Part shown: in pieces, positions 23,093 to 34,264 of the stretch
How the letters are laid out: each line of letters starts with the position of its first letter
Numbering within the stretch: position 1 is the stretch's first letter
From: Dicyema japonicum
Lineage: Eukaryota > Dicyemida > Rhombozoa > Dicyemidae
Length of the DNA stretch: 64,000 nucleotides
Direction: 5' to 3'
NCBI GenBank assembly: GCA_011109175.1
Contig: RDEW01000068.1
Span: 39,621-103,620, forward strand
The notes under the pieces: generated by a model
The model's input: the letters and a program-made list of their open reading frames with translations, nothing else
Databases searched by the model: none
Told to the model about the DNA's origin: nothing
Program-made: the position numbers and the translations under genes

Positions 23093-24098
23093 GATGCGAA
23101 CAACTGGGAAATCAGCTAACGACTAACGTTCAAATAATTAAAATTTTATTAGTGACTTTTTATATTTTAATATCAATTTAAATTTAATAAAAATCGCAAA
23201 AATGTGGTGCATTTAATAATAAAATTAAAAGAAGATTGTTATTCTTAATTATAAAAACTTGAAGTTCAAGAAGTGTATTAGTCAGTTTAATTCTCCAATA
23301 CTCCTAATAATACTTTTTTCTATCAGAAATGTTACTGACGTTTATTAAGACAGAACAGACAGTGATTAGTCACATCTGGATCATCTATTATAATAATTAA
23401 CAACATGAGTCAAGATTCCCTCTCATGGCTTCTTTTTGCAGGCAGACTGTAGTGAATAGTTCGATTGTCAAATCCTTCAGTCGATTTCTGGGGACGGCAA
23501 CATCCCCAGATCACATACGTCCAGTATAAGTCTCCATATTGGTGCACCAATCTAAATTTATGTTCTGCTCACCCATTAAACGTGTATGATAGTTATTCTA
23601 ATAAAGAAGACATCACACTAACAAATTCAGTCAATAATTGACTCCATAGACGAGATTTCAATGCTTGCTGAAAATAAGGAATTGCGAAAGAAAAGTGAGA
23701 TCACAAAGCACTGCTTCTTCAAAGACAGGCTTATACAGAGGAGTAACCCTAACCTAGAATGCCTGTCGTTTCTAAAAACATAACTTTGATTGTGAAACAT
23801 TCATATTTACTAGGGTTTGTTTGAGTGAGAAAGATAGGTGTATGATTCAGGTAAAACATCCCCATGTTGAGGGTGAAACTTACGAAAAATTTGTCTCAAA
23901 AGTTTAAGGTCGAGGATTTCGCAAGCACGTCAGAAAGTAGACAGAAACCCCCCGTGAGCACAGAGGTGACGATTTAACAAAATAAGGCGAGAGACGTTGT
24001 CCCGACGATTGGTCCCCCATGACCCATTTAATTAGGTGCACACTCTACTAAAACATTAAATGTAACAACATGAACTATCAAATTTATTAAAACAACAA
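23093..24098. other. No recognised gene
   Basis: Spacer between thioredoxin and the dynactin-like gene. No conserved frame or window repeat seen. Confidence 0.4.
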
Positions 24099-24682
24099 TT
24101 ATCTCAGTTTCCTGGAAATCTCCGAAAACTGGGAGTTCATCCTTGCGATCTAAACATGAGGAGAAAGAATAACAAAATTATTAAAGGTCTCAGATATTAA
24201 TGAGATTTGCCTGACTCTGGAGACAACAAGAGTCCTATGAATGAGAATAAGCCCACGTGCAAGGATTGGTTCATTTGAGTCAACTTGACGAGCTCGTCTT
24301 CCTTCAGTAAGACGTCTTTGAGTTTTTCATCGAAGAGATATTTTCTGTTTTCAATGATTACTTTCAAATTTTCCAACACGTGCTCGTTTGCTTAAATTTA
24401 TATGCTTTAAACTCAAATTTTCAGTTTCTTTGATCTGCTCGAGAGTTTTGATGAAATCCAAAATATCTAAGATTTCGTTTTTTCTAGGAATTTTATCAAT
24501 TTTAGCGTCAATTTGCTTTAATTTGTCCAAAATCTTTAGTTCTGGCTTATAAATATCACCGTTTCATTTCCCTCCAATTTTGAAGGAACGTCAGTCCCAA
24601 AACACAACAAGGTTAAGTCGTTTATTCGTTCTTCCAGAGTCTCCAATTGAAATGAGTCACTTTCGATCATTTTACTTCCCAT
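24099..24682 (-). CDS. Dynactin subunit 3-like small coiled-coil protein (tentative)
   Basis: Starts MGSKMIESDSFQLETLEERI, followed by NDLTLLCFG, like the LxRLxxRVxxLExxVxG opening of dynactin p24/DCTN3. Continues with ELKILDKLKQIDAKIDKIP, EILDILDFIKTLEQIKE, a 22-bp intron (GTTTAAAGC...TTTAAG), NEHVLENLKVIIENRKYLFD and ELVKLTQMNQSL. Last exon: IARMNSQFSEISRKLR, comparable to the LLSKQFVQWDELLxQLE end of DCTN3, in front of TAA 24099. Total length near 175-185 residues suits DCTN3 (186). Two joins need a base correction (near 24565 and 24230). DCTN3 would be the shoulder subunit linking dynein's adaptor to the Arp1 filament. The match is by pattern only. Confidence 0.5.
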
Positions 24683-24904
24683 TGCACAATTATTGTATTT
24701 TTGACACACAGGGAGTGATAATGCAAATTTAATTTAATTAGTATAATTTATTATCCAAAAATCAATGAGAAATAATTTAATTTTATTTTTAACCTTCGAT
24801 CAACTCAAATGATGGAAATATGCGGTTAATGGGGGAGTGACACCAAAGGCAGGTGTCTGAATGATAAATCAAATGGAAGCGATGATCTTTCTTGTGGCAG
24901 TTAC

Positions 24905-25060
24905 GTGTGAAGAACGGGCACAGTGACGAATCAGATTGTCCAATTTCCTCTTATAGGGAAGTAATGCAGGATAATGCCCACCGCGATGATGTAATAGATA
25001 GACTCGAACATTCCGAAGTGGGGTACTTTTGCTTTCATCGATTTTTGGTGGGCGTCCGAC
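24905..25060 (-). CDS. Possible small membrane protein
   Basis: Minus-strand frame MKAKVPHFGMFESIYYIIAV continues GIILHYFPIRGNW: one strong hydrophobic helix preceded by basic residues. The arrangement recalls mitochondrial ATP synthase subunit f, but there is no sequence match firm enough to name it. Start and exon structure unknown. Confidence 0.2.
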
Positions 25061-25219
25061 AAGCTTAATACAATCCTGACATTTTGAATTGTATTAGTCG
25101 CAATCCAGTCATTAACAGCCTTAAGTTATGAAGAATCGATATATTTTGCCGGTAAAGAATGTAGGAATTGGGTGGGAACAATCTTTCTGATGTTCGATGA
25201 GTTCCTGAGTTTGCATGTT

Positions 25220-25366
25220 GACTCGAATTTAAAAACCCAAATAATGGGACATCAGATGGACTCATTTGATTGACTCGAATTTAAAAACCCGAATAATGGG
25301 ACATCAGATGGACTCATTTGATTGACTCGAATTTAAAAACCCGAATAATGGGACATCAGATGGACT
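25220..25366. repeat. 52-bp tandem repeat, 2.8 copies
   Basis: Units start at 25220, 25272 and 25324 with GACTCGAATTTAAAAACCC and are almost identical (one CCAAAT/CCGAAT difference), implying a recent origin. Confidence 0.95.
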
Positions 25367-25698
25367 AATATGTTCATTTTTTATCATTGAGCAGGAAACA
25401 CAATTCTGCCTCAATATTAACGACAGGTGGTCCCGAATGCCTTGATTTAAAAACTGCACCATAATGCTCTGCATTAGCAAGAACTCGCTTTTAGAGTAAA
25501 GACCGCTATGCTATGTCTTGATTACATCAAAAATAAAATAAAAAAATATCCTCACCACGTGGTCCTTAAAATATCACAATGAGACTACGATTTGCCAAGT
25601 TAATAAAAATTGATTTTATTATAATCAATAAAAATAACTAAAATGACAATTGCAAACCAATGAATTAAAAAAGAACGTGTTAGAATTTAATGGTTAAT
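25367..25698. other. No recognised gene
   Basis: AT-rich 3' flank of HMG-CoA synthase. Confidence 0.4.
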
Positions 25699-27191
25699 CT
25701 AATTTTTCCGCCGATAAGAGCGCCTTCCCTTGTCGTCCACAGCAGAGAGATACCACACTCCCTCACCTATACTGTCCACCGAATGAACCGGGTCATAGGG
25801 GACTAGTCATCAAATAGAAACACAACATTTGTCATACGCCTTCTCCCGTTGAAGCATCACCTCAGTGTACTCAATTGGGGATATTTTCTGTCTACTTTCT
25901 AACATGCTCGCGAAATCCTTGACTGATTCCTTCAGTTTTTCTGAGACGGACTCATCGTCCGAGAATTTCAGTCTAAACATGGAGGAGGTGTACCCCGAAC
26001 CATATGAAAACATTAATATGGTCTTCCCTGCCAAACAACTCCACCTAAACCAATAAAACCCCAAATTACTGAGAAATTTGAGAAATCAGACTCACATAAA
26101 GTGAAGCAGTGTAGGAATTACCGATAATCTTGTTGAACATGAGACCGGGAGCAGACTTGGCGTCAAAAAGAGAGGCTGAGGCTTTCACATAGTACTTCTC
26201 GACTTCCTTTGAGGTGGTGAAAGCAGAACTATCTACTTCAAGAGATCTGGAATTGATATCAAATTATCACTGAAAGTTGGGTGGAAGATTATCTCTGTTA
26301 TCATAAAGATAAAGTAAGGCCAGAGATTTGACCACCAATTTGCTGAAGGGGCAATGCATGAGGACAGCATCATTTGACTGAATGGGGGAGGAATCAGCTA
26401 AAGTAAATACTAATTATTGAAGTGAGTCAATTGACTGTAATTAATCGACCTTTATAGTTCCGATAGCATCCAAGTAGGGCCTCATAATAGCACTTAATTG
26501 AAAGGGATCCATCCACCAGGGGATACTCAGAACTCATGTCTGGCTTGTAAAAGTCATATGCGTGGGCCATGTAGCTTACCTTAGACCCTAATTATTATAA
26601 ACAGACGGGACAACCATTTTCAAGTAAAATAGCCGCATTTGGCCCCACGAGGACTGCAACTGCTCCAACCCCGCCTGTACAACGGGCATTGCCAGGATTA
26701 TAAACTGCAATATCCGCCATCACAACCAAGGCAAGTCTCCGTCCTTACTTTAATAGCAAAGTCAAACCATCCCAAGCAGAAGACTCAAGCCAATTTACGG
26801 CGTTGAAGAGAGCTGCAGTCCCTCCGTAACAGGCATTGATGTTGTCGACCCCTTCGACGTCGAAATTCCCACTTTCCTCAAACAAGGCCATCAAGTAGCT
26901 TTTCACTGACTTGCATTTGTCAATCAAAGATTCTGTCCCCACATCAAGTCTCCCAATGTCCTCATAGTTTACGTTGTAAGTCTTCATGAGTTTGTCCACG
27001 GCAGTCATGGAAATCGAAACGACGTCTTCTCTATCACCACAAAATGCCATCTTGGTTTGTCCAAGTCCAATGGTGTAATTACCCGCTAAAACACCGCTAT
27101 ACTTCTCGAACTCCCCCTGGTCGACATACTGGGGAACGTAGGCACTCATTCCCAGTATTCCAAAATCTTTTCTCCTCGAGTTGCAATTCAT
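25699..27191 (-). CDS. HMGCS: Hydroxymethylglutaryl-CoA synthase
   Basis: Condenses acetyl-CoA with acetoacetyl-CoA to HMG-CoA, the entry to the mevalonate pathway. Removing six introns (26744-26767, 26588-26614, 26398-26449, 26247-26270, 26045-26069, 25803-25823; 24, 27, 52, 24, 25 and 21 bp) gives one open frame of 439 residues with no frame break, from ATG 27191 to TAG 25699. All catalytic positions are present: the general-base Glu in VGTESLIDK, the nucleophile Cys in [16 protein letters not shown] and the His in [10 protein letters not shown]. Other family blocks: KYTIGLGQ-like [47 protein letters not shown] and the C-terminal [20 protein letters not shown]. No mitochondrial targeting peptide, so probably the cytosolic form. 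It is about 80 residues shorter than the human enzyme, mainly in the middle loops. The 52-bp third intron is twice the usual size. Confidence 0.96.
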
Positions 27192-27614
27192 TACTAATTA
27201 TTATTCAAAGCAATAGATTTGTTAACAAAATTTACGAACATACCGATAAAATTATAAAATGAAATAACGTTTATTGTTATCTAGTCGAAAATAAAATATA
27301 TCAATTTATTAAATTAACATTACATTTAATAAATATATTAATTTTTTGATTTTTTATATAGAATGCATGACTCGTGGAACTAAAAATTTTAATGTGCACG
27401 CTATGTGTTCACCGTTACTGGTGAAGTCAACTGTGGACTCGAATTCACAGGAATAAAGGATTAATATAAATACCACTCCGAGAAGACTCCCCATTTTTAA
27501 ATAACTCATGGAATTCCCCATTTGTGAACTTTTGATAAAATTGTGGGTTCGAGAAAATTGTTTTTTAATCCGAAATTTTTTCCTTCTTAAATTTTTCGAT
27601 TTCCTCTACTCCGT
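27192..27614. other. HMG-CoA synthase upstream region
   Basis: AT-rich; no recognised gene or promoter motif. Confidence 0.4.
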
Positions 27615-27712
27615 GGCTGATTCCGGATGGACTCTGTTTCTGTAGAAGTGGAAACTGGATACACTTAATTAGTTGTTTACTTTAACTTCTTTCTCGGTGT
27701 ATCCGGGGTTAA
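27615..27712 (+). repeat. SINE-like / LINE 3'-end repeat, copy 4 (3' end only)
   Basis: From GATTCCGGATGGACTCTG to CGGTGTATCCGGGGTTAATA, nearly identical to the last 100 bp of copy 3. Confidence 0.75.
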
Positions 27713-28163
27713 TAAATAAATTATAATCAAAACGCAACTTAAAAAGTCATCTTGCACTACAGTTCCAATTTTTTCTCTGAGATCCATCCACGCTCTCAAC
27801 GAGGGTGTGTCTCTTCGGGAAGCGTTCAGGTCCTCTGCTTCATCTTGTTTTGTTTTTGCATTCCTTAGATCTTTCTGGAATACATCTCGGTTCCCTCAAT
27901 GCCCTCGAGTGCATTCAAAATATTTTTACATAACATTGTTGTGAGGTACCGTTGAATCAAAACAGATCTTATTAAATCCTCTATAGGCTGGGATTCAGAT
28001 CATCGTTGCTGATTTCTCTTAGAGGGTTCTCTAACAGACAACGTGGATTTTATCTATGGTATTTTTCTAACTTCTCACATTGTATCCGATCCATTCCTCC
28101 AGTTACTCAATTGTACAAAAATAGAGGGGGAACAAATGCATTATGAAGAAGTAGCTTCGTTGA
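27713..28163. other. No firm gene
   Basis: A minus-strand helical frame (FQKDLRNAKTKQDEAEDLNA, about 27830) is open for about 45 codons; origin unknown. Confidence 0.25.
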
Positions 28164-28810
28164 TTAAGATACATATGTTATGTTATCCAAATTAAGTCGT
28201 GTCCGACCCTTGGAGATCTCATGAACCAATTTTCTCCACTCTCCCCGATTCGTTGCAATTTGGAGTAGCTTTGATATAGGCATTCCCGTGACGTCTTCCA
28301 CCGTGGATAGCCACCGAGTCCTCGGTCGGCCAGGTCTTCTCTTCCCAGTAATATTGCTCAGCATAATGGTTCTTTCCAGGGAGTCAGAGCGGACAACATG
28401 TTCAAAGATCGCCAATCTGTGATTTACGATTCTTCCTTCTAGCGAAATGTCCGTCACCACCCGTTTGAGTACATCTGTGTTTGTTATTTTGGAAGTCTAA
28501 GGGATTCTTAGTAACCTACAGCACCACAGTTTTTCGTCTATCCGCCTTTTTCAGTATCCATGATTCTGCGCCGTATAGAAAAACCGGGATTGCATTAACC
28601 AGTCTGCATTTGGTCTTTAAGCAAATATCTTTGTTTTTCCAAATTCTATTCATATTCTTTGGAAGGTGTCTCGTCCCATGGCAATTCGCCTCTTGATTTC
28701 CAAGCCTCCGTCACCATTCCAATTAATTAGACATCCCAGAAAGACAACATTATCCAACTCTCTATTTTCTCATTCCCAATTTTTAGTTTTTAGTTTCATT
28801 CACTCGAGTT
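28164..28810 (-). pseudogene. LINE family B RT tail, copy 2
   Basis: Minus-strand order: LKIGNEKIE, VVFLGC, GLEIKRRIAMGRDTFQRI (about 28660-28700), FYTAQNHGY and then an open 98-codon frame (28164-28460) with ISLEGRIVNHRLAIFEHVVR and KRRPGRPRTRWLSTVEDV. These are the thumb and tail blocks of an RTE/R2-like element. The last frame is intact; the preceding part is broken. Confidence 0.8.
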
Positions 28811-28811
28811 T

Positions 28812-28938
28812 CTCGGACGTCTTGGAAACCGGATCACCTCATGCACTGGAGATCTCCGTGAACGCCGCTGGCTATTTGAGCGAATTTCGCTCGCAATTTT
28901 AAGAGGGAACAGCCACGCAGTGAGGGCGGCAACTACCT
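28812..28938 (+). pseudogene. LINE family D C-terminal tail, copy 3
   Basis: Plus-strand frame LGNRITSCTGDLRERRWLFE followed by RISLAI and an RAATT end, the same tail as at 63.78-63.9 kb (about 93% identical DNA by eye) and of the LxQRxSVAIxRGN type that closes R2/NeSL-like ORFs. Confidence 0.7.
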
Positions 28939-29039
28939 GACTTCTACTGGTTAAATGTAACTTAATTTCAAAAAATGTTGACTTGATTTAAAAAAAAAAA
29001 TTACCTGTTTCATTATTCCATTATTAGCAGTAGTCATAA

Positions 29040-29300
29040 TTTTGGTCTTCTTGATATTTAGCAATAAACCAAAGACGAATGATATGCAGTTGGTTATTCA
29101 GGAACGCTGCAATAAAACATGTCAAATACAAAACGCCGGCCAAGTGCTCTGAGTGGCTCTCTGCCAACACCCTAAACATTGCTGAGGCTCGTAAAGCTGC
29201 TAAAGTCTCTGGGAATATAGAAGAGATAAGAAAAACTTAACTCTGAATTCAAAAAGGCAGCCAGGAAGGATAAAGAAGGTTCCCATTCAAAATGGCCTCT
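29040..29300 (+). pseudogene. LINE fragment, linker before the RT domain
   Basis: Reads ADTLKLAEARRAAK-like sequence (ANTLNIAEARKAAKVSGNIE) and, after a shift, LNSEFKKAARKDKEG, the arginine/lysine-rich linker typical between the endonuclease and RT of LINE ORF2. Confidence 0.5.
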
Positions 29301-29689
29301 TTCAAAACGGCCTCCGATAAATTTTTTCAGGTTTTGGATAAGTTCATCAATAAACATCACGAGATATTTTACCAAGGTCCTCGACATCTTTAGGTAAAAA
29401 AGTCATCTTTTTTAAATCTTATAAAAATTGATTTTAAGGGGTCCTATGGGTAAGTGGAACATTTACCAAGGTCCTCGACATCTTTAGTAAAAAAGTCATC
29501 TTTTTTAATATTTTTATATAACTTTAAAATGAAATATTTATTTTCAAAAGAAAAAAAGGAAAATGATTATAAATGTTAATAGAACACATATTCTACTAAA
29601 TTGAATATATATTCTGTCGGATCCATATTAAGTAATATTTGTTCTTGAACAAATCTCAATATATTCTCAGATAAAGCGATATATTTAGT
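29301..29689. other. AT-rich spacer with a short direct repeat
   Basis: TTTACCAAGGTCCTCGACAT followed by CTTTAG occurs at 29370 and again at 29462, about 92 bp apart, each followed by AAAAAGTCATC. No gene seen. Confidence 0.6.
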
Positions 29690-30815
29690 TTTTCTAAGAA
29701 TTTTTTCTCCATTTTGTAATCTTAAGAATTTTAATCATTATGCTTTCTTTTATCAATTTCTTTACAAAATTTCTTGGCGTCTTGTTTAGTGTCCCAAATG
29801 TACTTCTAAAAACGTTATGCCAGCCTTCAATTGAGTTATTTGTCCGAGGTAAATCCTTATATAAATTATCCAGATTATTCCAATAATTAATTGGAAATCT
29901 TGGAATTAATGCATTTTCTTGATTTCCGATATAATTGATCGAAAAATATTGATATAATGGATTTAGAATCTCAGGAAAATCTGATCTCGACACTATCCAA
30001 TCAAAAGTGTTCTTACAGTATGTGTAGGAATAAAGGAGAGGCATTTCAACAGTTTTACAAATCTATCGTTAATTTTAAATCACATTTAACCTATTTATAT
30101 CTTCATTATTTATGTCGTTGAAAATTCCTAGTTCCAATATTTTTTATTAATATTTTGTCCTAAATGGGAGATGCAGCGTTTGGAAATGATTTTTGAAAGA
30201 GTTTATTGCTCCTTTTTCAAAATCTGAGACAATAACTCTTGGTTCTAAATCCGGAATGAGACGTTTAATTATTTGAAGCATTGTGTCATATTCATTTTCA
30301 GTTTTTGATGTTAAAAGACAGAATATTATTGGAATTACATGGTGATTAATTATTACCGATATTGTGAATAATTGCTTCCAAGGAAGAGGGCAGAAAAAGT
30401 CCCATCAATGGACCATATTTCATGATTTTTTAATGGTGTCGTCATTTCAGAATTAAAAAATAACCATATTTGTCTCAACATCTGAAAGTTAATCATTAAT
30501 ATACCAATATTTTGGCGAAAATAGTCCAAACTATAGAATCTATGCCCTCGTAAGGTATACATTAAATTCTCCTCAATATTAAGAACTGAATCATCACTTT
30601 CGTGTGGGATACTTTTTCTTGTTCTATTAATCAGTTGTTCCAGAGAAGAATGAGTCCCTGTCAAAGCAATAGTTGTCAAATTTTGTCCAAGCAGAGAATT
30701 ATTAATTATCTAGGACCCATATCACATAAGAGTGATTTCTGCTTTATGTCCTCCCGTATTAAGGCTCTCTTGACAAATTCACTCCTTGGAAGATGACTAT
30801 GTTGCTTCAGACTGG
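29690..30815 (-). pseudogene. MULE (Mutator-like) transposase relic
   Basis: DNA transposon transposase, read on the minus strand: LKQHSHLPRSEFVKRALI (about 30790), LEQLINRTRKSIP, WSIDGTFSALFLG (first catalytic Asp, about 30390), TMLQIIKRLIPDLEPRVIVS with DFEKGAINSFKNHF (second Asp, about 30210-30270) and PRTNNSIEGWHNVFRSTFG (about 29820), the hallmark MULE/FLYWCH-associated block. Stops and a few shifts separate the parts. No clear terminal inverted repeats found. Confidence 0.82.
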
Positions 30816-30884
30816 AGGTTACACTGCAAAAAAATAGAAGATGACTATAAGAGAAGTCACACTACGAATGCGCATTTACAACTA

Positions 30885-30990
30885 AAAAGATTATGAACTC
30901 CCTTTACGAAAATGATGGGCAAAATCAAGGACAAGGATGGTGTTGAATTGCTAGGGCAACAGAACATCCGAAATCGTTGGAGAGAATAGA
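30885..30990 (+). pseudogene. Short LINE fragment (pre-RT block)
   Basis: Frame MGKIKDKDGVELLGQQNIRN then RWREY, the conserved 'DG..L.....I..RW.EYF' block just before LINE reverse transcriptases. It abuts the endonuclease fragment that starts at about 30986. Confidence 0.6.
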
Positions 30991-31225
30991 CCAATGAGAT
31001 CTTCCTGACGTCGGGAGTTGTCACGCACAACCCCTAACCAAACAAAATTAGAATCTTGCAACGGAACGTTAATAGGATCACACCGAAAGACACTGAGTTC
31101 AAAGACTTTTTGGACACAAAATTGATATTGTTTTTGTGCAAAAGTCCAGACTATCGAACACTCAAGATTACAGACTACTCAGTACTCAACTCCGAAAGGC
31201 CAAATGGGTCCCATAGTTGTTGGCT
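30986..31225 (+). repeat. Duplicated LINE C 5' segment, copy 1
   Basis: Nearly identical to 31728-31966 (a handful of differences in about 240 bp). It encodes the first strand of an APE endonuclease (LQRNVNRITPKDTEFKDFLD). Beyond GTTGTTGGCT the two copies diverge abruptly. Confidence 0.9.
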
Positions 31226-31727
31226 ATATTCAGAAACTGTGTGCCTACCCATATGTGTTGATGAAGCAACGTTGGGTGAGGGGCATAAAATCCTTGAGGA
31301 GGAATGCGTGTGGAATTAAGATACATAGAACTTCTAAAATATTTTTTATTATTTGGTTAGTCTCTTAGCGACCATTCATTAAATATCTCAGGAACCCAAC
31401 GATTGCCCAAGTCCTTATCATAGAAGTTTACATTACGTCCCAAGAATTTGAAAGATGAGGAAAAAAGGAAGTATGACGTACTTGCAAACGAGATGGGGGA
31501 GATACAGGGTAGTTAGGTCCTCGATATTCAAATAGTAATAAGAGAAATTACAACAAAGTACCACAACGGGTAAAATAGGATATTAGTGTCTTGTGTGGTT
31601 GCAATTGTAGGTTCATTTATGTCACGTGTCATATGGATGTGTATAAAAAAATAACCACTAAATTTCCTTATCGGTTCACTCAAAGGAGTTCCCAATGGCG
31701 ACCGTCAAGCGGGCACAAAAACCTCAC
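31226..31727. other. No recognised gene
   Basis: Separates the two direct copies of the LINE 5' segment. Nothing coding recognised. Confidence 0.4.
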
Positions 31728-33600
31728 CCCAATGAGATCTTCCTGACGTCGGGAGTTGTCACGCACAACCTCTAACCAAACAAAATTAGAATCTTGCAAC
31801 AGAACGTTAATAGGATCACATCGAAGGACACTGAGTTCAAAGACTTTTTGGACACAAAATTGATATTGTTTTTCTGCAAAAGTCCAGACTATCGAACACT
31901 CAAAATTACAGACTACTCAGTACTCAACTCCGAAAGGCCAAATGGGTCCCATAGTTGTTGGCTGGTCACTCTCATAGATTCTTCCATTCATTTAACCCAC
32001 ACTACCCGGCACATAGACATGCAAGCCTCAGATAACCACATGGAAGTTATTACCATTAATGTCATCTTCACTCTTTACTCACTATGGCATTCATTTCACT
32101 CACAGACGCCAGAGGAGAACAAGTCACCTCAGAATTATAACACCTTGTAATGCTGAACAACCGCAATCAACACACAAGATGTGGAACTCGTCCCGGAGAT
32201 CCTTGGAAGACTTCTCTGTGTATAAATTCACCTCTCCAGATAAAAAAATCAAGAATAAAAAATGGACTTAATTTATATCCAAAATCGAAACCTTAAAAAT
32301 TCTGGAGATTCACCAAAGATGTTCAGGTTTTGATCACCCATAATTGAAAGATCAGTCACATTCCAATGTGAAGACCTATTCGACCAAAAAGAGTCCAACC
32401 ACAACGAGGTACGACCCCCTATAACTCTAATCCATGACTTGATCCAAAATTCACGCTACTCTCCTGTCAAAAACCCTACTCCATTTCTCCTACAGACATA
32501 TTTCACTTACCTCAGTTGCATCGAAGATCATGGAAGAAATATTCTTGAAGGAGATTTCAAGCCACCTCAACCTTTCCAAATCGAACATGGATTCCCTCCC
32601 TTTCACTAGACAAACTCCCATCTCTCCACCTAGACGCAGTTTGTTGCAAACCTACCGATAGAACTGGTCTGGTGACAATCGACCTGACATAATCCTTTGA
32701 CACCATTTCTCGTGTGGTCCTCTCGAACAAGATCAGTTCATCAAGTATCCCTCAAGTTTGGCAGTTCTAGTTCAAATTTCCTTTCCGGAAGACTGGGTTA
32801 AACCTGTTTTTATACTCACGTGTCCCGATTTTGCAAACTCCCCAAAGGTGTTCCTCAGGGATCTGTTCTTTCACGATCATTTCTAATCTTTACCTCAACG
32901 ACATTCAGATGACTCAAAACGCTCCTTCTATCATACATCAATGACTTTATAATTGGATAAAAACGTTCAACTGACCTCATTTAATGTCCAAACAAATTTG
33001 AATTTATTATCCGATTGGATAGACTTGATGTCTCCGTCCACATCCTCGATAACGATATTTACAACAGACCAGAGATAATTTGACAACAGTCCTACTATAT
33101 ACTTCGACAACGAACTTTTCCAGTGTTATATATCCTTAACCCTCTGAGTTTGTTATGTTGAACAACTTTGGACTAAAGCAGAGCGAAAATCAAATATCCT
33201 TCGAGCAGTGGGTGGTCATTTGAACGGCCAACAGATAGATTGTCTAACACTCATATACAAGCAATTCATAAGGGCGACACTGAATTATGCCTCTATAAGC
33301 TTTACTCCATGCATATCACTCTTCCTCCTACAAAAGCTGGAGGAGGTACAAAGTTGACTATTGAGAGCTTTAACGGGCTGTTTAAAATATCTGGTGCGCA
33401 CTTACATTGGGAATCGAAAATCCTGCATTTGGGTGAGCACCTTGAAATGAAGAGCTTACGATATTTCTGACAATTGAAGACCTACACCACCAAATCTCCC
33501 CATTACTTTAATCCACCCAACCTCCTAACCTCCCCATGACACATATGGAGAACATTCACTGATCTACAAAGAACACTAAGGAAAATCCCACCTGCAAAAG
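31728..33600 (+). pseudogene. LINE family C copy, endonuclease to RT thumb, broken
   Basis: Starts with the duplicated endonuclease segment (31728-31966) and continues with HMEVITINVIF. RT pieces follow in shifting frames: SSHLNLSKSNMDSLPF (about 32560), KGVPQGSVLSRSFLIF (about 32850), DFIIG near 32945 and the thumb block ILRAVGGHLNGQQIDCL, IYKQFIRATLNYASI (33200-33300). YADD is not intact. Confidence 0.75.
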
Positions 33601-34264
33601 TAATGGATCTCTGGCAGCGTTTTTTGACGGTTTTTCTACAAGTTAATAATTTAATTAAATTCCCTACTTTGCAAAAAAAGTATTGAAGTAATAAATGGAA
33701 GGCCGATGATTCTGTCCGAGATCGATTTGATGTTGGAAGTTCGAAAGTTCTTACGCAGAACTCTAACTAGAAATACTGCTGAGAGCAATTAACTTCATTT
33801 TCTTCACATAATAATCGAAAAAAAAACGATTCTGAAGTGAATGTGATTTTATGTAATTGACATCCACGGTAATAGAAATAACAAGACGACCTCCAAAAAT
33901 TTAGCAATTAAATGTTGTCGGTGAATGACACGGGGAGGATGGAAAGTTATTCTGGAGACCTTCAAGTCTACTTTCGTTGAAGATATAACAGAGTCTGAAT
34001 TTAGATACATTCGAAGACGCCAACAAGTACCCAGTGAGCTAAGGATCCTGTTGAAGTTGGTGTATCGGTTTCTAAATTTAATGGACCTAGATTATACGAT
34101 CAGTGCCGACCCACATTTATGGAACAATTGATAATTGCCGAGCAAATTGAACAAAGCTCGAGACCCCGAACCAAAAAGATTCCTTATTTCAAGATTGACA
34201 ATAAATTACTGGAGTGTTTGAACTGTGTCATTAGCCAATGAGTTAAAAAGAACTCTATATCAGA
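33601..34264. other. No firm gene
   Basis: One 68-codon plus-strand frame (33925-34131, GGWKVILETFKSTFVEDITE...) is not recognised. Otherwise AT-rich. Confidence 0.3.

Noticed and set aside
25810-25823. HMG-CoA synthase stop at 25810
   Set aside because: A 21-bp intron (25803-25823) removes it and restores the conserved [21 protein letters not shown]-terminus.
26745-27191. Truncated 148-residue HMG-CoA synthase
   Set aside because: The apparent end is a read-through into a 24-bp intron; the full gene continues for 439 residues.
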